Of a stretch of DNA of 64,000 nt, positions 26,273 through 35,039 are shown piece after piece. The number at the start of each line of letters is the position of its first letter. Positions within the stretch are counted from its first letter, which is position 1. The notes below the pieces were generated by a model. It was not told where the DNA came from, did no database searches, and saw only the letters and a program-made list of their open reading frames with translations. The position numbers were made by a program, and so were the translations under genes. Origin of the DNA: an uncultured Oscillospiraceae bacterium (lineage in GTDB: Bacteria > Bacillota > Clostridia > Oscillospirales > Oscillospiraceae); contig CAKTLG010000006.1 of the NCBI GenBank assembly GCA_934572465.1, forward strand, positions 18,811 through 82,810, written 5' to 3'.

Positions 26273-27655
26273 TCACAGAGCGTATTTGCTGCGCGCGAGA
26301 TACTCGCCGCGCTTTCCGCCTACGACCGCGCCGCCGTCGACCTGCAGCGCGCCGCGCAGATAGACCTTATCGACGCCGCCGCTCGTGCGGAAGCCCTCAA
26401 ACGGCGTGTAGCCCGCCCTGGAGAGCATGTCCGCGCCGTGGAGCACGCGGCTCGCGCCCGGATCGTAAACGACAATGTCGGCGTCGCTGCCCGCGGCGAT
26501 CACGCCCTTGCGGGGGAAGAGACCGTAGAGCTTTGCGGGATTCTCGCTCAGCGCGCGGCAGACACCGGCAAGCGAGAGCTTCTTTTCCTGCTCGGCGATG
26601 GTATAGACGACCTCGCCGCGCGTCTCAACGCCCGGCAGGCCGCCGGGGATCTTCGTGAAATCGTCGCGCCCCATGTCCTTCTGCGCAAGCGTGAACGAGC
26701 AGTGGTCAGTCGAAATGGTCTGCACCTCGCCGCGGCGCAGCGCCTTCCACAGTGCCTCGCTGTCCTCCTTCGTGCGGATGGGCGGCGCGCAGACATAGCG
26801 CGCGGCGGCGGAATAGTCGGGGTCGTAGTAGACGCTGTCGTCCAGCGCCAGATACTGCGGGCAGGTCTCGACATACACGGTCTGCCCGCGGCGGCGCGCC
26901 GCCGTGATCTCGTCGAGCGAGGACTTGTTCGTCGTGTGCACGATGATGACGGGCGCGTCCGCCGCCTGCGCGATGCGCAGCAGCCGTCCGACAGCCTCGG
27001 CCTCCAGATAGTCGGGCCGCGCCATCGGGTGCGAGGCCACATCCGCGCCGAGCCCGCTCGCTTTCAGCTCCTCGATGCGCGCGTCGATCACACCGGCGTT
27101 TTCGCAGTGCACGCCCGCGATGCCGCCGCGGACCTTCAGCGCCTTGAGCGCGCGGTAGACCGCGCCGTCGCCGATCATCATGGCGGGATAGGTGAGATAC
27201 ATCTTGAACGACGTGATGCCGGCGGCGAACATATCGTCCAGCTCGGACTCGATGCCCGCGTTCCAGTCGTCGATCGTCATATGGAAGCCGTAGTCGCAAT
27301 AGCATTTACCGTCGGCCTTTTCGTGCCAGAGGGCAAGGCCGTGGGCGAGCGTCTCGCCCTTGTTGGGGCAGGCGAAGTCGATCACCGTCGTCGTGCCGCC
27401 GCGGATGGCGCTGCGGCTGCCGCTTTCAAAGTCGTCGGCGGTCGTGGTGTTGCACACGTCGAGATCAAAGTGCGTGTGCGCATCGATAAAGCCGGGGAAG
27501 AGCAGACGGCCCGTCACGTCGACGATCTCGCTCTGCGCGGCAAGCTCCGGCGGGATGTGGCCGACCGCGGCGATCTTTTCCCCGTCGATGAGCACGTCGG
27601 CGCGGCGGCGGCCGCGTCCGCTGACAACAAAGCCGCCCCTGAGCAGCGTTTTCAT
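26273..27655 (-). CDS. hydA: D-hydantoinase / dihydropyrimidinase
   Basis: 460 residues of the cyclic amidohydrolase family. The binuclear metal site is built from FPGFIDAHTHFDLDV (HxH), the carbamylated Lys in ITSFKMYLTYP, His in GVHCEN and IIVHTTNKSS, and Asp in ISTDHCSFT. It hydrolyses cyclic amide bonds in hydantoins, dihydropyrimidines or, in purine clusters (YgeZ/HyuA type), an opened purine intermediate. I use the ATG at 27655 (AAGGAG with 8-nt spacing) over earlier in-frame GTG and ATG codons that sit too close to that site. It is divergent from the 5'-nucleotidase. Confidence 0.92.
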   Translation of the reverse strand: MKTLLRGGFVVSGRGRRRADVLIDGEKIAAVGHIPPELAAQSEIVDVTGRLLFPGFIDAHTHFDLDVCNTTTADDFESGSRSAIRGGTTTVIDFACPNKGETLAHGLALWHEKADGKCYCDYGFHMTIDDWNAGIESELDDMFAAGITSFKMYLTYPAMMIGDGAVYRALKALKVRGGIAGVHCENAGVIDARIEELKASGLGADVASHPMARPDYLEAEAVGRLLRIAQAADAPVIIVHTTNKSSLDEITAARRRGQTVYVETCPQYLALDDSVYYDPDYSAAARYVCAPPIRTKEDSEALWKALRRGEVQTISTDHCSFTLAQKDMGRDDFTKIPGGLPGVETRGEVVYTIAEQEKKLSLAGVCRALSENPAKLYGLFPRKGVIAAGSDADIVVYDPGASRVLHGADMLSRAGYTPFEGFRTSGGVDKVYLRGALQVDGGAVVGGKRGEYLARSKYAL

Positions 27656-27802
27656 ATCCATCACTCCTTATCAGAAAAAACATGGTTCCAAATTAAAGCA
27701 AGCATATCATATTCTGCGTGGAAATTCCATACGTCAGAGACAAAAAAAGGAAATTGTCCAAAAGCGACAAGAAATGCAGGGAAAATTCAGAAAAATGCTG
27801 AC

Positions 27803-27831
27803 TTGAGAAAAAATACGCCGCACGATACAAT
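27803..27831 (+). promoter_or_regulatory. Promoter of the SLH 5'-nucleotidase
   Basis: TTGAGA (27803-27808) and TACAAT (27826-27831) with a 17-bp spacer. The following 135-nt leader has no structure I can name. Confidence 0.65.
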
Positions 27832-27966
27832 AAGTTCATAATCCATTCTGGTGTACTCTGTCCGGCAAGGTCTGCTGCGCACTATGGTTGAGAGATGGAA
27901 GCGCAGGTGCGTACCGGCCGCGTTCGGAGCAGGGAGCCGAATGAAAAAATGAGGAGGAAAAACATT

Positions 27967-30072
27967 ATGCGCAAGTTCTTATCCGTCCTGCTCGCACTGG
28001 CCATGGCTCTTTCTCTGACCGTGACCAGCTTTGCGACGGAGGAAACGGCGGGCGAGGCCGCGGCCACGACTGCCGAAACCGCGACGATGGCGGGCAAGAC
28101 CGTCATCCTGCACTCGAACGACGTCCATGGCGCGATCGAGGGTTACGCCTACATCGCACAGCTCAAGGCCGACTACGAGGCCAAGGGCGCCGAGGTCATC
28201 CTTGTCGATGCCGGCGACTACAGCCAGGGCACGACCTACGTCAGCACCACCAAGGGCGCCGACGCGGTCACGATGATGAACGCTGCGGGCTATGATGTCG
28301 TCTCTCTCGGCAACCACGAGTTCGACTATGGCTACGCCCAGCTCAAGGACAATATGTCCAAGGCCAAGTTCAAGGTCCTCTGCGCCGATGTTTTCAACGC
28401 TGACGGCACGCCCATCTTCGACGCCAACTACACCTATACCACCAAGTCCGGCGTGAAGATCGGCTTCTTCGGCATGGAGACCCCCGAGACCCAGACCAAG
28501 ACCAACCCCGCGCTCATCAAGGGCCTTACCTTTGCGACGAAGGACGCCTTCACCAAGGCGGCCGCCGACCAGGTCGAGGCGCTCAAGGACAGCGATATCG
28601 TTGTCTGCATCTCCCATCTGGGCGTTGACGCCGAGTCTGAGCCCTATCGCTCCACCGATCTGTATGCCGCCGTCAAGGGCATCGACTTTGTCATCGACGC
28701 GCACTCCCATACCGTGATGACCAAGGGCGAGAACGGCGAGCCCATCCAGTCCACCGGTACCGCGTTCGCCAACATCGGTGTGATCGTCATTGACGACGCC
28801 ACCAAGAAGATCGAGAGCAACTCCCTCTTTGAGATCAAGGAAGACACCGCCAAGGACGAGACCGTGGCTGCCGCCGCAAAGGTCATCGTTGACCGTGTCA
28901 ATGCCGAGTACGGCGCCGTCTTCGCCAAGAGCGAGGTCGAGCTCAACGGTGCGAAGGCTCCCAACGGCAACCGCGACGGCGAGACCAACAATGGCGATCT
29001 CATCACTGACGCAATGGTCTGGAAGGTCCTGCAGAACAAGGACGGCCTGACCGTGGATGAGGATCATGTTGTCGCCATCACCAACGGCGGCGGCATCCGC
29101 GCGGCCATCAAGGTCGGCGACGTCACCAAGAAGGACATCAACACCGTTCTGCCGTTCGGCAATACGGTCGCGGTCGTCTATGTCACCGGCGCCGAGCTGC
29201 TTGAGGCGCTCGAGGCTTCCACCTACAGCCTGCCCGTCGGCGGCTTCCCGCAGGTCAGCGGCATCAACTTCACGCTCTCCACGGGCGCGGCCTATGACGC
29301 CAACGCTGAGACCTATCCCGCTTCCACCTACTACGGCCCCAAGACCATCAACCGCGTGAGCATCAACAGCATCAACGGCAAGGAGTTCAAGGCTGAGGAC
29401 ACTTACGCTGTCGTCACCAACAACTTCTGCGCTGCCGGCGGCGATACCTATTATGCCTTCGTGGCCGCTTCTGCGCAGTTCGACACCGGCGTTCCTCTGG
29501 ATGAGGCCGTGATGGAATACGTCACTACCGAGCTCAAGGGCGTGATCGGCGAGAAGTACGCCGCCCCGCAGGGCCGCATCGTCATGAATCCGTTTGCCGA
29601 CGTCAAGGCTTCCTCCTGGTTCGGCAAGTATGTCATCGACCTCTACAATGACGGCATCATCGCCGGCACCAGCGCCACCACCTATGCTCCCAGCGACACC
29701 CTGACCTGGGGCGCGGCGCTCAAGCTCCTGCTCGTCAGCAAGGGCGAGCTGAAGGCTGAGGACGCCACCGGCGCCGACTGGCTGAAGAACACCATGGCCA
29801 AGGCTGCTGAGCTGGGCCTCGTCGCCGAGGATGCGGACGGCAAGGCTGCCATCTCCCGTCTCGCGTTCTGCCAGACCGCTGCCAAGCTCTACAAGCTGGA
29901 AGAGTCCAAGACCGAGAGCCCCTTCACCGACTGCACTGACGGTTACGTGATGGCGCTCGTCGACGCGAAGGTCATCGACGGTATGAGCGAGAACACCTTT
30001 GCGCCCGACAGCTCTCTGACCCGCGCGCAGATCGCCAAGATCCTCTATCAGCTCAACCTGATCGAGAAGTAA
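27967..30072 (+). CDS. Surface-anchored 5'-nucleotidase/2',3'-cyclic phosphodiesterase with SLH domains
   Basis: 701 residues. A signal peptide (MRKFLSVLLALAMALSLTVTSFA, cleavage after SFA) is followed by a calcineurin-like metallophosphatase domain with HSNDVHG (49-55), GNHEFDYG (about 116-123) and DAHSHT. Next is the UshA-type C-terminal nucleotide-binding domain with ITNGGGIRA and NNFCAAGGDTY. From about residue 540 come S-layer homology repeats (FADVKASSWFGKYVIDLYNDG, NTFAPDSSLTRAQIAKILY) that bind cell-wall polysaccharide. It would dephosphorylate extracellular nucleotides to nucleosides on the cell surface, feeding the BMP transporter. The ATG has GAGGAGG 8 nt upstream. Codon bias suggests high expression. 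Confidence 0.94.
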   Translation: MRKFLSVLLALAMALSLTVTSFATEETAGEAAATTAETATMAGKTVILHSNDVHGAIEGYAYIAQLKADYEAKGAEVILVDAGDYSQGTTYVSTTKGADAVTMMNAAGYDVVSLGNHEFDYGYAQLKDNMSKAKFKVLCADVFNADGTPIFDANYTYTTKSGVKIGFFGMETPETQTKTNPALIKGLTFATKDAFTKAAADQVEALKDSDIVVCISHLGVDAESEPYRSTDLYAAVKGIDFVIDAHSHTVMTKGENGEPIQSTGTAFANIGVIVIDDATKKIESNSLFEIKEDTAKDETVAAAAKVIVDRVNAEYGAVFAKSEVELNGAKAPNGNRDGETNNGDLITDAMVWKVLQNKDGLTVDEDHVVAITNGGGIRAAIKVGDVTKKDINTVLPFGNTVAVVYVTGAELLEALEASTYSLPVGGFPQVSGINFTLSTGAAYDANAETYPASTYYGPKTINRVSINSINGKEFKAEDTYAVVTNNFCAAGGDTYYAFVAASAQFDTGVPLDEAVMEYVTTELKGVIGEKYAAPQGRIVMNPFADVKASSWFGKYVIDLYNDGIIAGTSATTYAPSDTLTWGAALKLLLVSKGELKAEDATGADWLKNTMAKAAELGLVAEDADGKAAISRLAFCQTAAKLYKLEESKTESPFTDCTDGYVMALVDAKVIDGMSENTFAPDSSLTRAQIAKILYQLNLIEK

Positions 30073-30092
30073 GACAAGGCACAAAAGCGAGC

Positions 30093-30128
30093 AAAGGCTC
30101 CGCACCCATTGGGTGCGGAGCCTTTTTC
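30093..30128 (+). terminator. Terminator of the 5'-nucleotidase
   Basis: AAAGGCTCCGCACCC / GGGTGCGGAGCCTTTTT hairpin. A second GC hairpin at 30140-30174 lies between it and the ygfK stop. Confidence 0.88.
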
Positions 30129-30186
30129 CCGTCTGGAGAAGCGGGGAGTCGGTGCATCGCACCGGCTCCCCGCCTTTTGCGGTTTC

Positions 30187-33135
30187 TTACAGATACAGGT
30201 AGCTGTACTTGTCGCGCAGGGTAAGGATCAGCGCCTCGAGTTCGACGGGCAGATCGTTGTCGCAGGAGCCGAGATCGTATTCCTTCACATCGGCAAGACG
30301 CAGACGGATTTTGTCGCCGTCCAGGAACAGCACGCCTGCGTTTTCGCTCTCGTCCATGTCCTCGCGGGTCTGGAAGAGGGTGAACTTGTCGTGGCAGGGC
30401 TCGCTGTCATAGGGGCAGAACTGCGTGCAGTTGCCGCACTCGTTGCACATCTTGTCGACGTGGACGATCTGGTGCGAGCCGTCGGCCATCTTGATGACGA
30501 CGTTCGCGCGGTTCGGGCAGGAATCGACGCAGTTTTCGCATACGGTGGAGCACTGCAGGCAGCGCTCGCCGTCGCAATGGCACTTGCAGGACATGGCGAG
30601 CACGCCCTTCTTGGCCTGTGCGTCAAACTCGGTCACGTCGGCCTCGGCGGGGATGTCGTAGACGTGCGGATGGCCGACGACCACTTCGGCAAAGCGCGCG
30701 GCGTCGGCGATGCCCTCGACCACGGTGGCGGGGCCGCGGTGCGCGTCGCCCGCGCAGTACACGCCGGGAACGTTCGTCTCGAACGCGGGGCCCTTGCGGC
30801 CCATCTCAATGCCGTTGGCGGCCATGAGCTCGGCGTCGACCTGCTCGCCGACGGCGGAGATGACCATGTCGCAGGGAATGGTGAACTGCTCGCCGGACTT
30901 GACGGGGCTGCGGCGGCCGGTCTCGTCCGGCTCGCCGAGGATCATCCTATCGCACAGCAGCTGGCCGCGGCTCTGCCTGACGGGCGCGGCAAGCTCGACG
31001 AACTCGACGCCGTCCTCGATGGCGAGCTGGAGCTCGTGCTCGTCGGCGGGCATGAACTTCTTCGTGCGGCGGTAGAGGATGGTCGCGTGCGCGCCCATGC
31101 GCTTGGCGACGCGCGCGGCGTCCATGGCGGTGTTGCCCGCGCCGACGACGACGATGTTGCCGTGAAGAATGGGCTTGACCTGCTTTTTCATCTTCTTCAT
31201 CCACTCGATGACGCCCTGCACGTTGCCCTCGATGTCGAGCTTGCCGGCCTTCCATGCGCCGGTGGCCATCAGAATATGGGTGTAGCCCATCTTCTTGAGC
31301 TCGTCGACGGACGGAGCGGGCTTGCCGAGCCTGACCTCGACGCCGTAGCGTTCCATGAGCGCAATGTCCTTGTCGATGGCCTCGTCGCTGATGCGGAAGG
31401 CGGGGATGACGTGGCGCGGCACGCCGCCGAGCTTGCGCTCGCGCTCAAAGATCGTGGTGGGAACGCCCTCGCGGCCGAGGAAGTAGGCTGCGGCGATGCC
31501 GGTCGGGCCGCCGCCGACGATGGCGACCTTCTTGTCCTCGACCTGCTCGGGCAGGCGGATGGACGCCATGAGCGCACCGTAACCCTTTTCAGCGGCAAGG
31601 AGCTTCGTGTCGCGGATGTGGACGGACTCGTCGTAGAAGTTGCGCGAGCACTTGCCCTGGCAGCGGTGCGCGCAGATGGTGCCGGTGATGAACGGCAGCG
31701 CGTTCTTCTCGGTGATGAGCTTCAGCGCGGGGCCGTAAAGGCCCTTGCGGCACAGCTCGAGGTATTCGGGGATATCCTGCTCGATGGGGCAGCCGCCCTT
31801 GCAGGGCGCGGTGAAGCAGTCGAGCCAGGGCACCTGCTCGCTGCTCTTGCGGGAGGGCAGGGGCTTGATGGGCTTTAAGTGGTGGAAGTCGTGCAGCGCG
31901 GCGGCGGCAAGGTCGGAGATCGCGGCGGGATCGTTGCCCGCAAACGCGCGGTACGGCATGGCCTCGACCTTTTCGACCATCTGATGCAGGCGGTTGTAGC
32001 CGCCGGGTTTCAGGATCGTGGTGGCGACGGTGATGGGCCAGATGCCCGCGGCGAACAGCTTGTCGCAGTTGAAGTATTCCGCGCCGCCCGCAAACGAGAT
32101 GCGCATCTTGCCGTTGAACGTGCGGGAGATGCGGCTGCACATCTCGATCGTCAGCGGGAAGAGGCTGCGGCCGGACATGTACATCTCCTCGTTGGGGAGC
32201 TCGCCGCGCGTCGTGTCGACGGGGAAGGTGTTGGAGAGCTTGAGACCGAACTCAAGGCCCTGCTTGTCCGCGAGCTTCTGCAGCCGCTCGAACATCGGCA
32301 CGGCATCCTCCCACTGGAGGTCCTCGTTGAAGTGGTGCTCGTCGAAGACGATGTAGTCATAGCCCATGGAATCGAGGATGCTGCGGGCGGTCTTGTAGCC
32401 AAGGATGGTGGGGTTGCACTTGACGAAGGTGTGCAGGTGCTTGTCCTTCAGAAGATAGCTTGCGATGCGCTCGATCTCCTGCGGCGGGCAGCCGTGGAGC
32501 GTGGAGACGGTGACGGAGCGGGAGACGGCGGGGGAGATGGAGGCGATGAAGTCCTTCTCCTCGGGGAAAAGCTCGGTGAGGACCTTTTTGCACTCCTTGA
32601 ACTGCGCGGTCTTGCTCGCGTCCATCATGTTGTTGATGTAGGTGTTGACCTTGCGGCCCTTGATGCCGTCGAGATCGTAGCCGACGGACATATTGAACAC
32701 GAACCCGTCGGGATCGCCGAAGCCGTAGACCTTGCTCATCACCTTGAGCGCGCACCAGGCCTTGATGTACTCGTCCTGCGCCTGCTGGACGGTCAGCTCG
32801 GTCGACCACTCCTGATTGTAGCCCTCGTCGGCGGCGAGGATGCAGGGGCGGGGAACGCAGGCGGCAAGCTCCGCGCCGTCCATCTTCTGGACGGTCTTGA
32901 CCTCAAAGAAGCGCGCGCCGGCAGCGTAGGCCGCGATGATGTTTTGCGCAAGCTGGCTGTTGGGGCCGGCGGCGGGGCCGAACGGCGTTTCGATGCGCTC
33001 GCCGAAGATCGGCAGGCTCTTGCCGCCCGCGTGATAGTGTTTATGAACGCCGAACACATCGCCGCTCTGGGCGTATTCGGTCGTGACCCAGTTCATCAAA
33101 GAGTCGAACGGGATCGGATACATTTTTTCAGACAT
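30187..33135 (-). CDS. ygfK: YgfK, putative selenate reductase subunit / purine-pathway flavoprotein
   Basis: 982 residues. The N-terminal half resembles a dihydropyrimidine dehydrogenase/FMN-barrel-like region (STLHGCPPQEIERIA, KCNPTILGYKTAR). It is followed by a GltD-type Fe-S segment (DCFTAPCKGGCPIEQDIPEY) and an FAD/NAD(P)-binding part (VAIVGGGPTGIAAAYFLG, VVVGAGNTAMDAARVAKR, YCAGDAHRGP). The C-terminus, about residues 845-920, has two ferredoxin-like cysteine clusters (CLQCSTVCENCVDSCP and CNECGNCTQFCPYDSEPC). YgfK is required for anaerobic uric acid and purine use and is linked to selenium-dependent hydroxylase loci. The ATG at 33135 has GGGAGAG. It follows ssnA by 34 bp. Confidence 0.94.
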   Translation of the reverse strand: MSEKMYPIPFDSLMNWVTTEYAQSGDVFGVHKHYHAGGKSLPIFGERIETPFGPAAGPNSQLAQNIIAAYAAGARFFEVKTVQKMDGAELAACVPRPCILAADEGYNQEWSTELTVQQAQDEYIKAWCALKVMSKVYGFGDPDGFVFNMSVGYDLDGIKGRKVNTYINNMMDASKTAQFKECKKVLTELFPEEKDFIASISPAVSRSVTVSTLHGCPPQEIERIASYLLKDKHLHTFVKCNPTILGYKTARSILDSMGYDYIVFDEHHFNEDLQWEDAVPMFERLQKLADKQGLEFGLKLSNTFPVDTTRGELPNEEMYMSGRSLFPLTIEMCSRISRTFNGKMRISFAGGAEYFNCDKLFAAGIWPITVATTILKPGGYNRLHQMVEKVEAMPYRAFAGNDPAAISDLAAAALHDFHHLKPIKPLPSRKSSEQVPWLDCFTAPCKGGCPIEQDIPEYLELCRKGLYGPALKLITEKNALPFITGTICAHRCQGKCSRNFYDESVHIRDTKLLAAEKGYGALMASIRLPEQVEDKKVAIVGGGPTGIAAAYFLGREGVPTTIFERERKLGGVPRHVIPAFRISDEAIDKDIALMERYGVEVRLGKPAPSVDELKKMGYTHILMATGAWKAGKLDIEGNVQGVIEWMKKMKKQVKPILHGNIVVVGAGNTAMDAARVAKRMGAHATILYRRTKKFMPADEHELQLAIEDGVEFVELAAPVRQSRGQLLCDRMILGEPDETGRRSPVKSGEQFTIPCDMVISAVGEQVDAELMAANGIEMGRKGPAFETNVPGVYCAGDAHRGPATVVEGIADAARFAEVVVGHPHVYDIPAEADVTEFDAQAKKGVLAMSCKCHCDGERCLQCSTVCENCVDSCPNRANVVIKMADGSHQIVHVDKMCNECGNCTQFCPYDSEPCHDKFTLFQTREDMDESENAGVLFLDGDKIRLRLADVKEYDLGSCDNDLPVELEALILTLRDKYSYLYL

Positions 33136-33169
33136 AACTTTCTCTCCCTTTTTACAGTGTCCGATTGAT

Positions 33170-34513
33170 TTAGTATTCGCAGTGGTTGAGGCTGCCCCAG
33201 AGCTTCTTGGCGGCTTCGAGGATGTGGGCGTTTTCGGCCTCCTCGTCGATGCCGACGAGCTCGCGGTCGAGCATGAGCGTCTTGCCGGCGGCAATGGTGG
33301 TCTGGCACTGGCGGCCCGTCATGCCGAAGATCATGTGCCCGTCGATGTTCGCGTCGGAGAACGGGGTGAACGGCTTATAGTCCATGACGATGATGTCCGC
33401 CGCCGCGCCGGCCTTCAGAACGCCGAGCTGGTCGGGGAAGTACTTCGCGCCGATTTTCGCGTTGTTCTTAAAGAGCATATCCGTGACCTCGCACCAGCCG
33501 ACGTTCGGCAGGCAGTTCTGGCTGCGCTGGGAGCAGAGGGCGACCTTGATCGACTCGAGCATATCGTTCGTGTAGGCGTCGGTGCCCATGCCGAGCAGGA
33601 TGCCGCGCTTGTAGAGCTGGAGCACGGGGCAGATGCCGATGGCGTTGCCCATGTTGGACTCGGGGTTGTTGACGACCATCGTACCCGTTTCCTTGATGAT
33701 CTCCATCTCGGCGGTGTTGACGTGGATGCAGTGGCCGAGGATGGTCCTGGGGCCGAGGATGCCGTGATCCTGCAGGCGCTGCACGGGGCGGCGGCCGTAG
33801 TTCTGGAGGGAGTCGTACACGTCGTTCATGCCCTCGGAGACATGGATGTGGTAGCCCGTGCGGCCGTTGTTGGCCGCGACCATGCGGTCGAAGGTCTTGT
33901 CCGAGATCGTGAACAGCGCGTGGCCGCCGAACATCGCCGCGAGCATGGGATCTTTGCGCTGCTCGCATTCGGTGATGAAGTCGGCGTTTTCCTGAATGGC
34001 CTGAAGGCACTTTTCCTCGCCGTCGCGGTCGGAGACCTCGTAGCACAGGCAGGAGCGAAGGCCCAGACGCTTGCTCTCCTCGGCGATCGTGTGCAGCGTG
34101 CCGGGGATCTCGCCGTAGGAGGCGTGGTGGTCGAAGATCGTGGTCACGCCCTGCTTGATCGAGTCGATGTAGAGCGCGGTGGCGCTGGCCTTCGTGCCGT
34201 CCATCATCAGGTGGCGGTCGATGGCCCACCACGTGCCGTCGAGCACCTCGTAGAAGTTCGTCGGATTGTTGCCGACGATCGACAGGCCGCGGGCGAGGGC
34301 GGAGTAGATGTGCGTGTGCGCGTTGATGAACGCGGGCATGATGACGCCGCCTCTGGCGTCGATGAGCTCGGCGTCGGGATACTTCGCGCGCAGCGCGGCC
34401 TCCTCGCCGACTTCGACGATCTTCGCGCCCTCGTAGGCGACGGCGCCGTGCTCGTAGTAGCCCCGCCCCTCAGCGTCGCGGGTGATGAGCCGTCCGTTGG
34501 TGATTAGCTTCAT
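33170..34513 (-). CDS. ssnA: Aminohydrolase SsnA
   Basis: 447 residues of the amidohydrolase superfamily. Metal-binding motifs are INAHTHIYSALARGL, TGYHIHVSEG, ILGHCIHVN and MGTDAYTNDM. SsnA proteins occur beside ygfK and xanthine dehydrogenase genes in selenium-linked purine loci and are believed to deaminate or hydrolyse a purine-derived ring. The ATG at 34513 has a strong AAAAGGAGG site; upstream in-frame codons lie in the structured leader. It is the first gene of the ssnA-ygfK operon. It is a paralogue of the 8-oxoguanine-deaminase-like protein at 9994. Confidence 0.94.
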   Translation of the reverse strand: MKLITNGRLITRDAEGRGYYEHGAVAYEGAKIVEVGEEAALRAKYPDAELIDARGGVIMPAFINAHTHIYSALARGLSIVGNNPTNFYEVLDGTWWAIDRHLMMDGTKASATALYIDSIKQGVTTIFDHHASYGEIPGTLHTIAEESKRLGLRSCLCYEVSDRDGEEKCLQAIQENADFITECEQRKDPMLAAMFGGHALFTISDKTFDRMVAANNGRTGYHIHVSEGMNDVYDSLQNYGRRPVQRLQDHGILGPRTILGHCIHVNTAEMEIIKETGTMVVNNPESNMGNAIGICPVLQLYKRGILLGMGTDAYTNDMLESIKVALCSQRSQNCLPNVGWCEVTDMLFKNNAKIGAKYFPDQLGVLKAGAAADIIVMDYKPFTPFSDANIDGHMIFGMTGRQCQTTIAAGKTLMLDRELVGIDEEAENAHILEAAKKLWGSLNHCEY

Positions 34514-34576
34514 AGGTGATCCTCCTTTTATGGTGCCGGCGCGCCGTTTCCCACCGCTTGCAGCGGTACCGCAGGG

Positions 34577-34616
34577 AAAAAGAAAAAGCGCTTCCCCGTA
34601 CAGGCCGAAAACGCGC
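34577..34616 (-). promoter_or_regulatory. Candidate transcription attenuator in the ssnA leader
   Basis: On the minus strand, GCGCG-TTTTCGG pairs with CGGGGAA-GCGC around a short loop (34616-34588), followed by TTTTTCTTTTTC (34587-34577). This looks like an intrinsic terminator inside the leader, 64 bp before the ssnA ATG. Upstream is GC-rich structured sequence (about 34617-34675) that could hold an aptamer or leader peptide. The promoter probably lies in the AT-rich block 34680-34725. No known riboswitch class was recognised. Confidence 0.6.
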
Positions 34617-34788
34617 CCTCCCGTGGGGGGGAGAGATAGTTCAGCCCGTGCGCGAAGCACTTCGTTGCAGCTACCGGTACGATATTTACAAAATTATTTT
34701 ACAGGAAACGCGAACAAATTGCACGTTTTTTCCGTCTAAGACAGTGTAGAAAATGAAAAAGGAATTTTGTGCAATCTGCTGTGCGGGC

Positions 34789-34950
34789 AAAAAGACGCCC
34801 CGCAGCGGCCGTGTAAGCCCCGTCAAACCTGCACCTTCTGGAACAGGTGGGTCGCCTCTGTCCGGTTTTACTGCTTCCAACGTCCAGCCGCAGAAGGCAG
34901 CCGGGAGGCCTGCAAACCACCGGAGCGTACCGGCGTCCCTTATGACGAAA
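34789..34950 (-). ncRNA. ssrS: 6S RNA
   Basis: The minus strand of this gene-free stretch matches conserved parts of 6S RNA, the RNA that mimics an open promoter and inhibits sigma-70-type RNA polymerase. The order is ATTTCGTCATA, then ACGCTCCGGTGGTTTGCAGG, then GGAAGCAGTAAAAC, a CACCTG...CAGGT hairpin, GGGGCTTACACGG, and a GCTGCGGGGCGTC end. The E. coli RNA has the same order (CGCUCCGCGGUUGG, GAAGCCUUAAAAC, GGGUUACAGCC, GCGGCGGCAUC). A 5' GACGCC segment near 34937 can pair with the 3' GGCGTC (closing stem), followed by TTTTT at 34793-34789. The exact 5' end is uncertain by 10-20 nt. Confidence 0.82.
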
Positions 34951-35039
34951 TGTGGGTTTATAAAGAGCTTATCACGAACCCCGCAGGGCAGCTTCAGTTT
35001 ACCGCAGACGGCGGGAAAATACCGTCGCAACAGGGGAGC

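Noticed and set aside
27979-30162. 727-codon open frame antisense to the 5'-nucleotidase
   Set aside because: A compositional shadow of a strongly codon-biased GC-rich gene; no motif, no ribosome site, while the plus strand encodes a full nucleotidase-SLH protein.
30187-34513. Selenocysteine (in-frame TGA) in ygfK or ssnA
   Set aside because: Both frames are continuous from a good start to the expected C-terminus; no internal TGA.
34686-35030. Small protein genes in the ssnA/DUF1292 gap
   Set aside because: The frames coincide with 6S RNA sequence blocks and lack ribosome sites.
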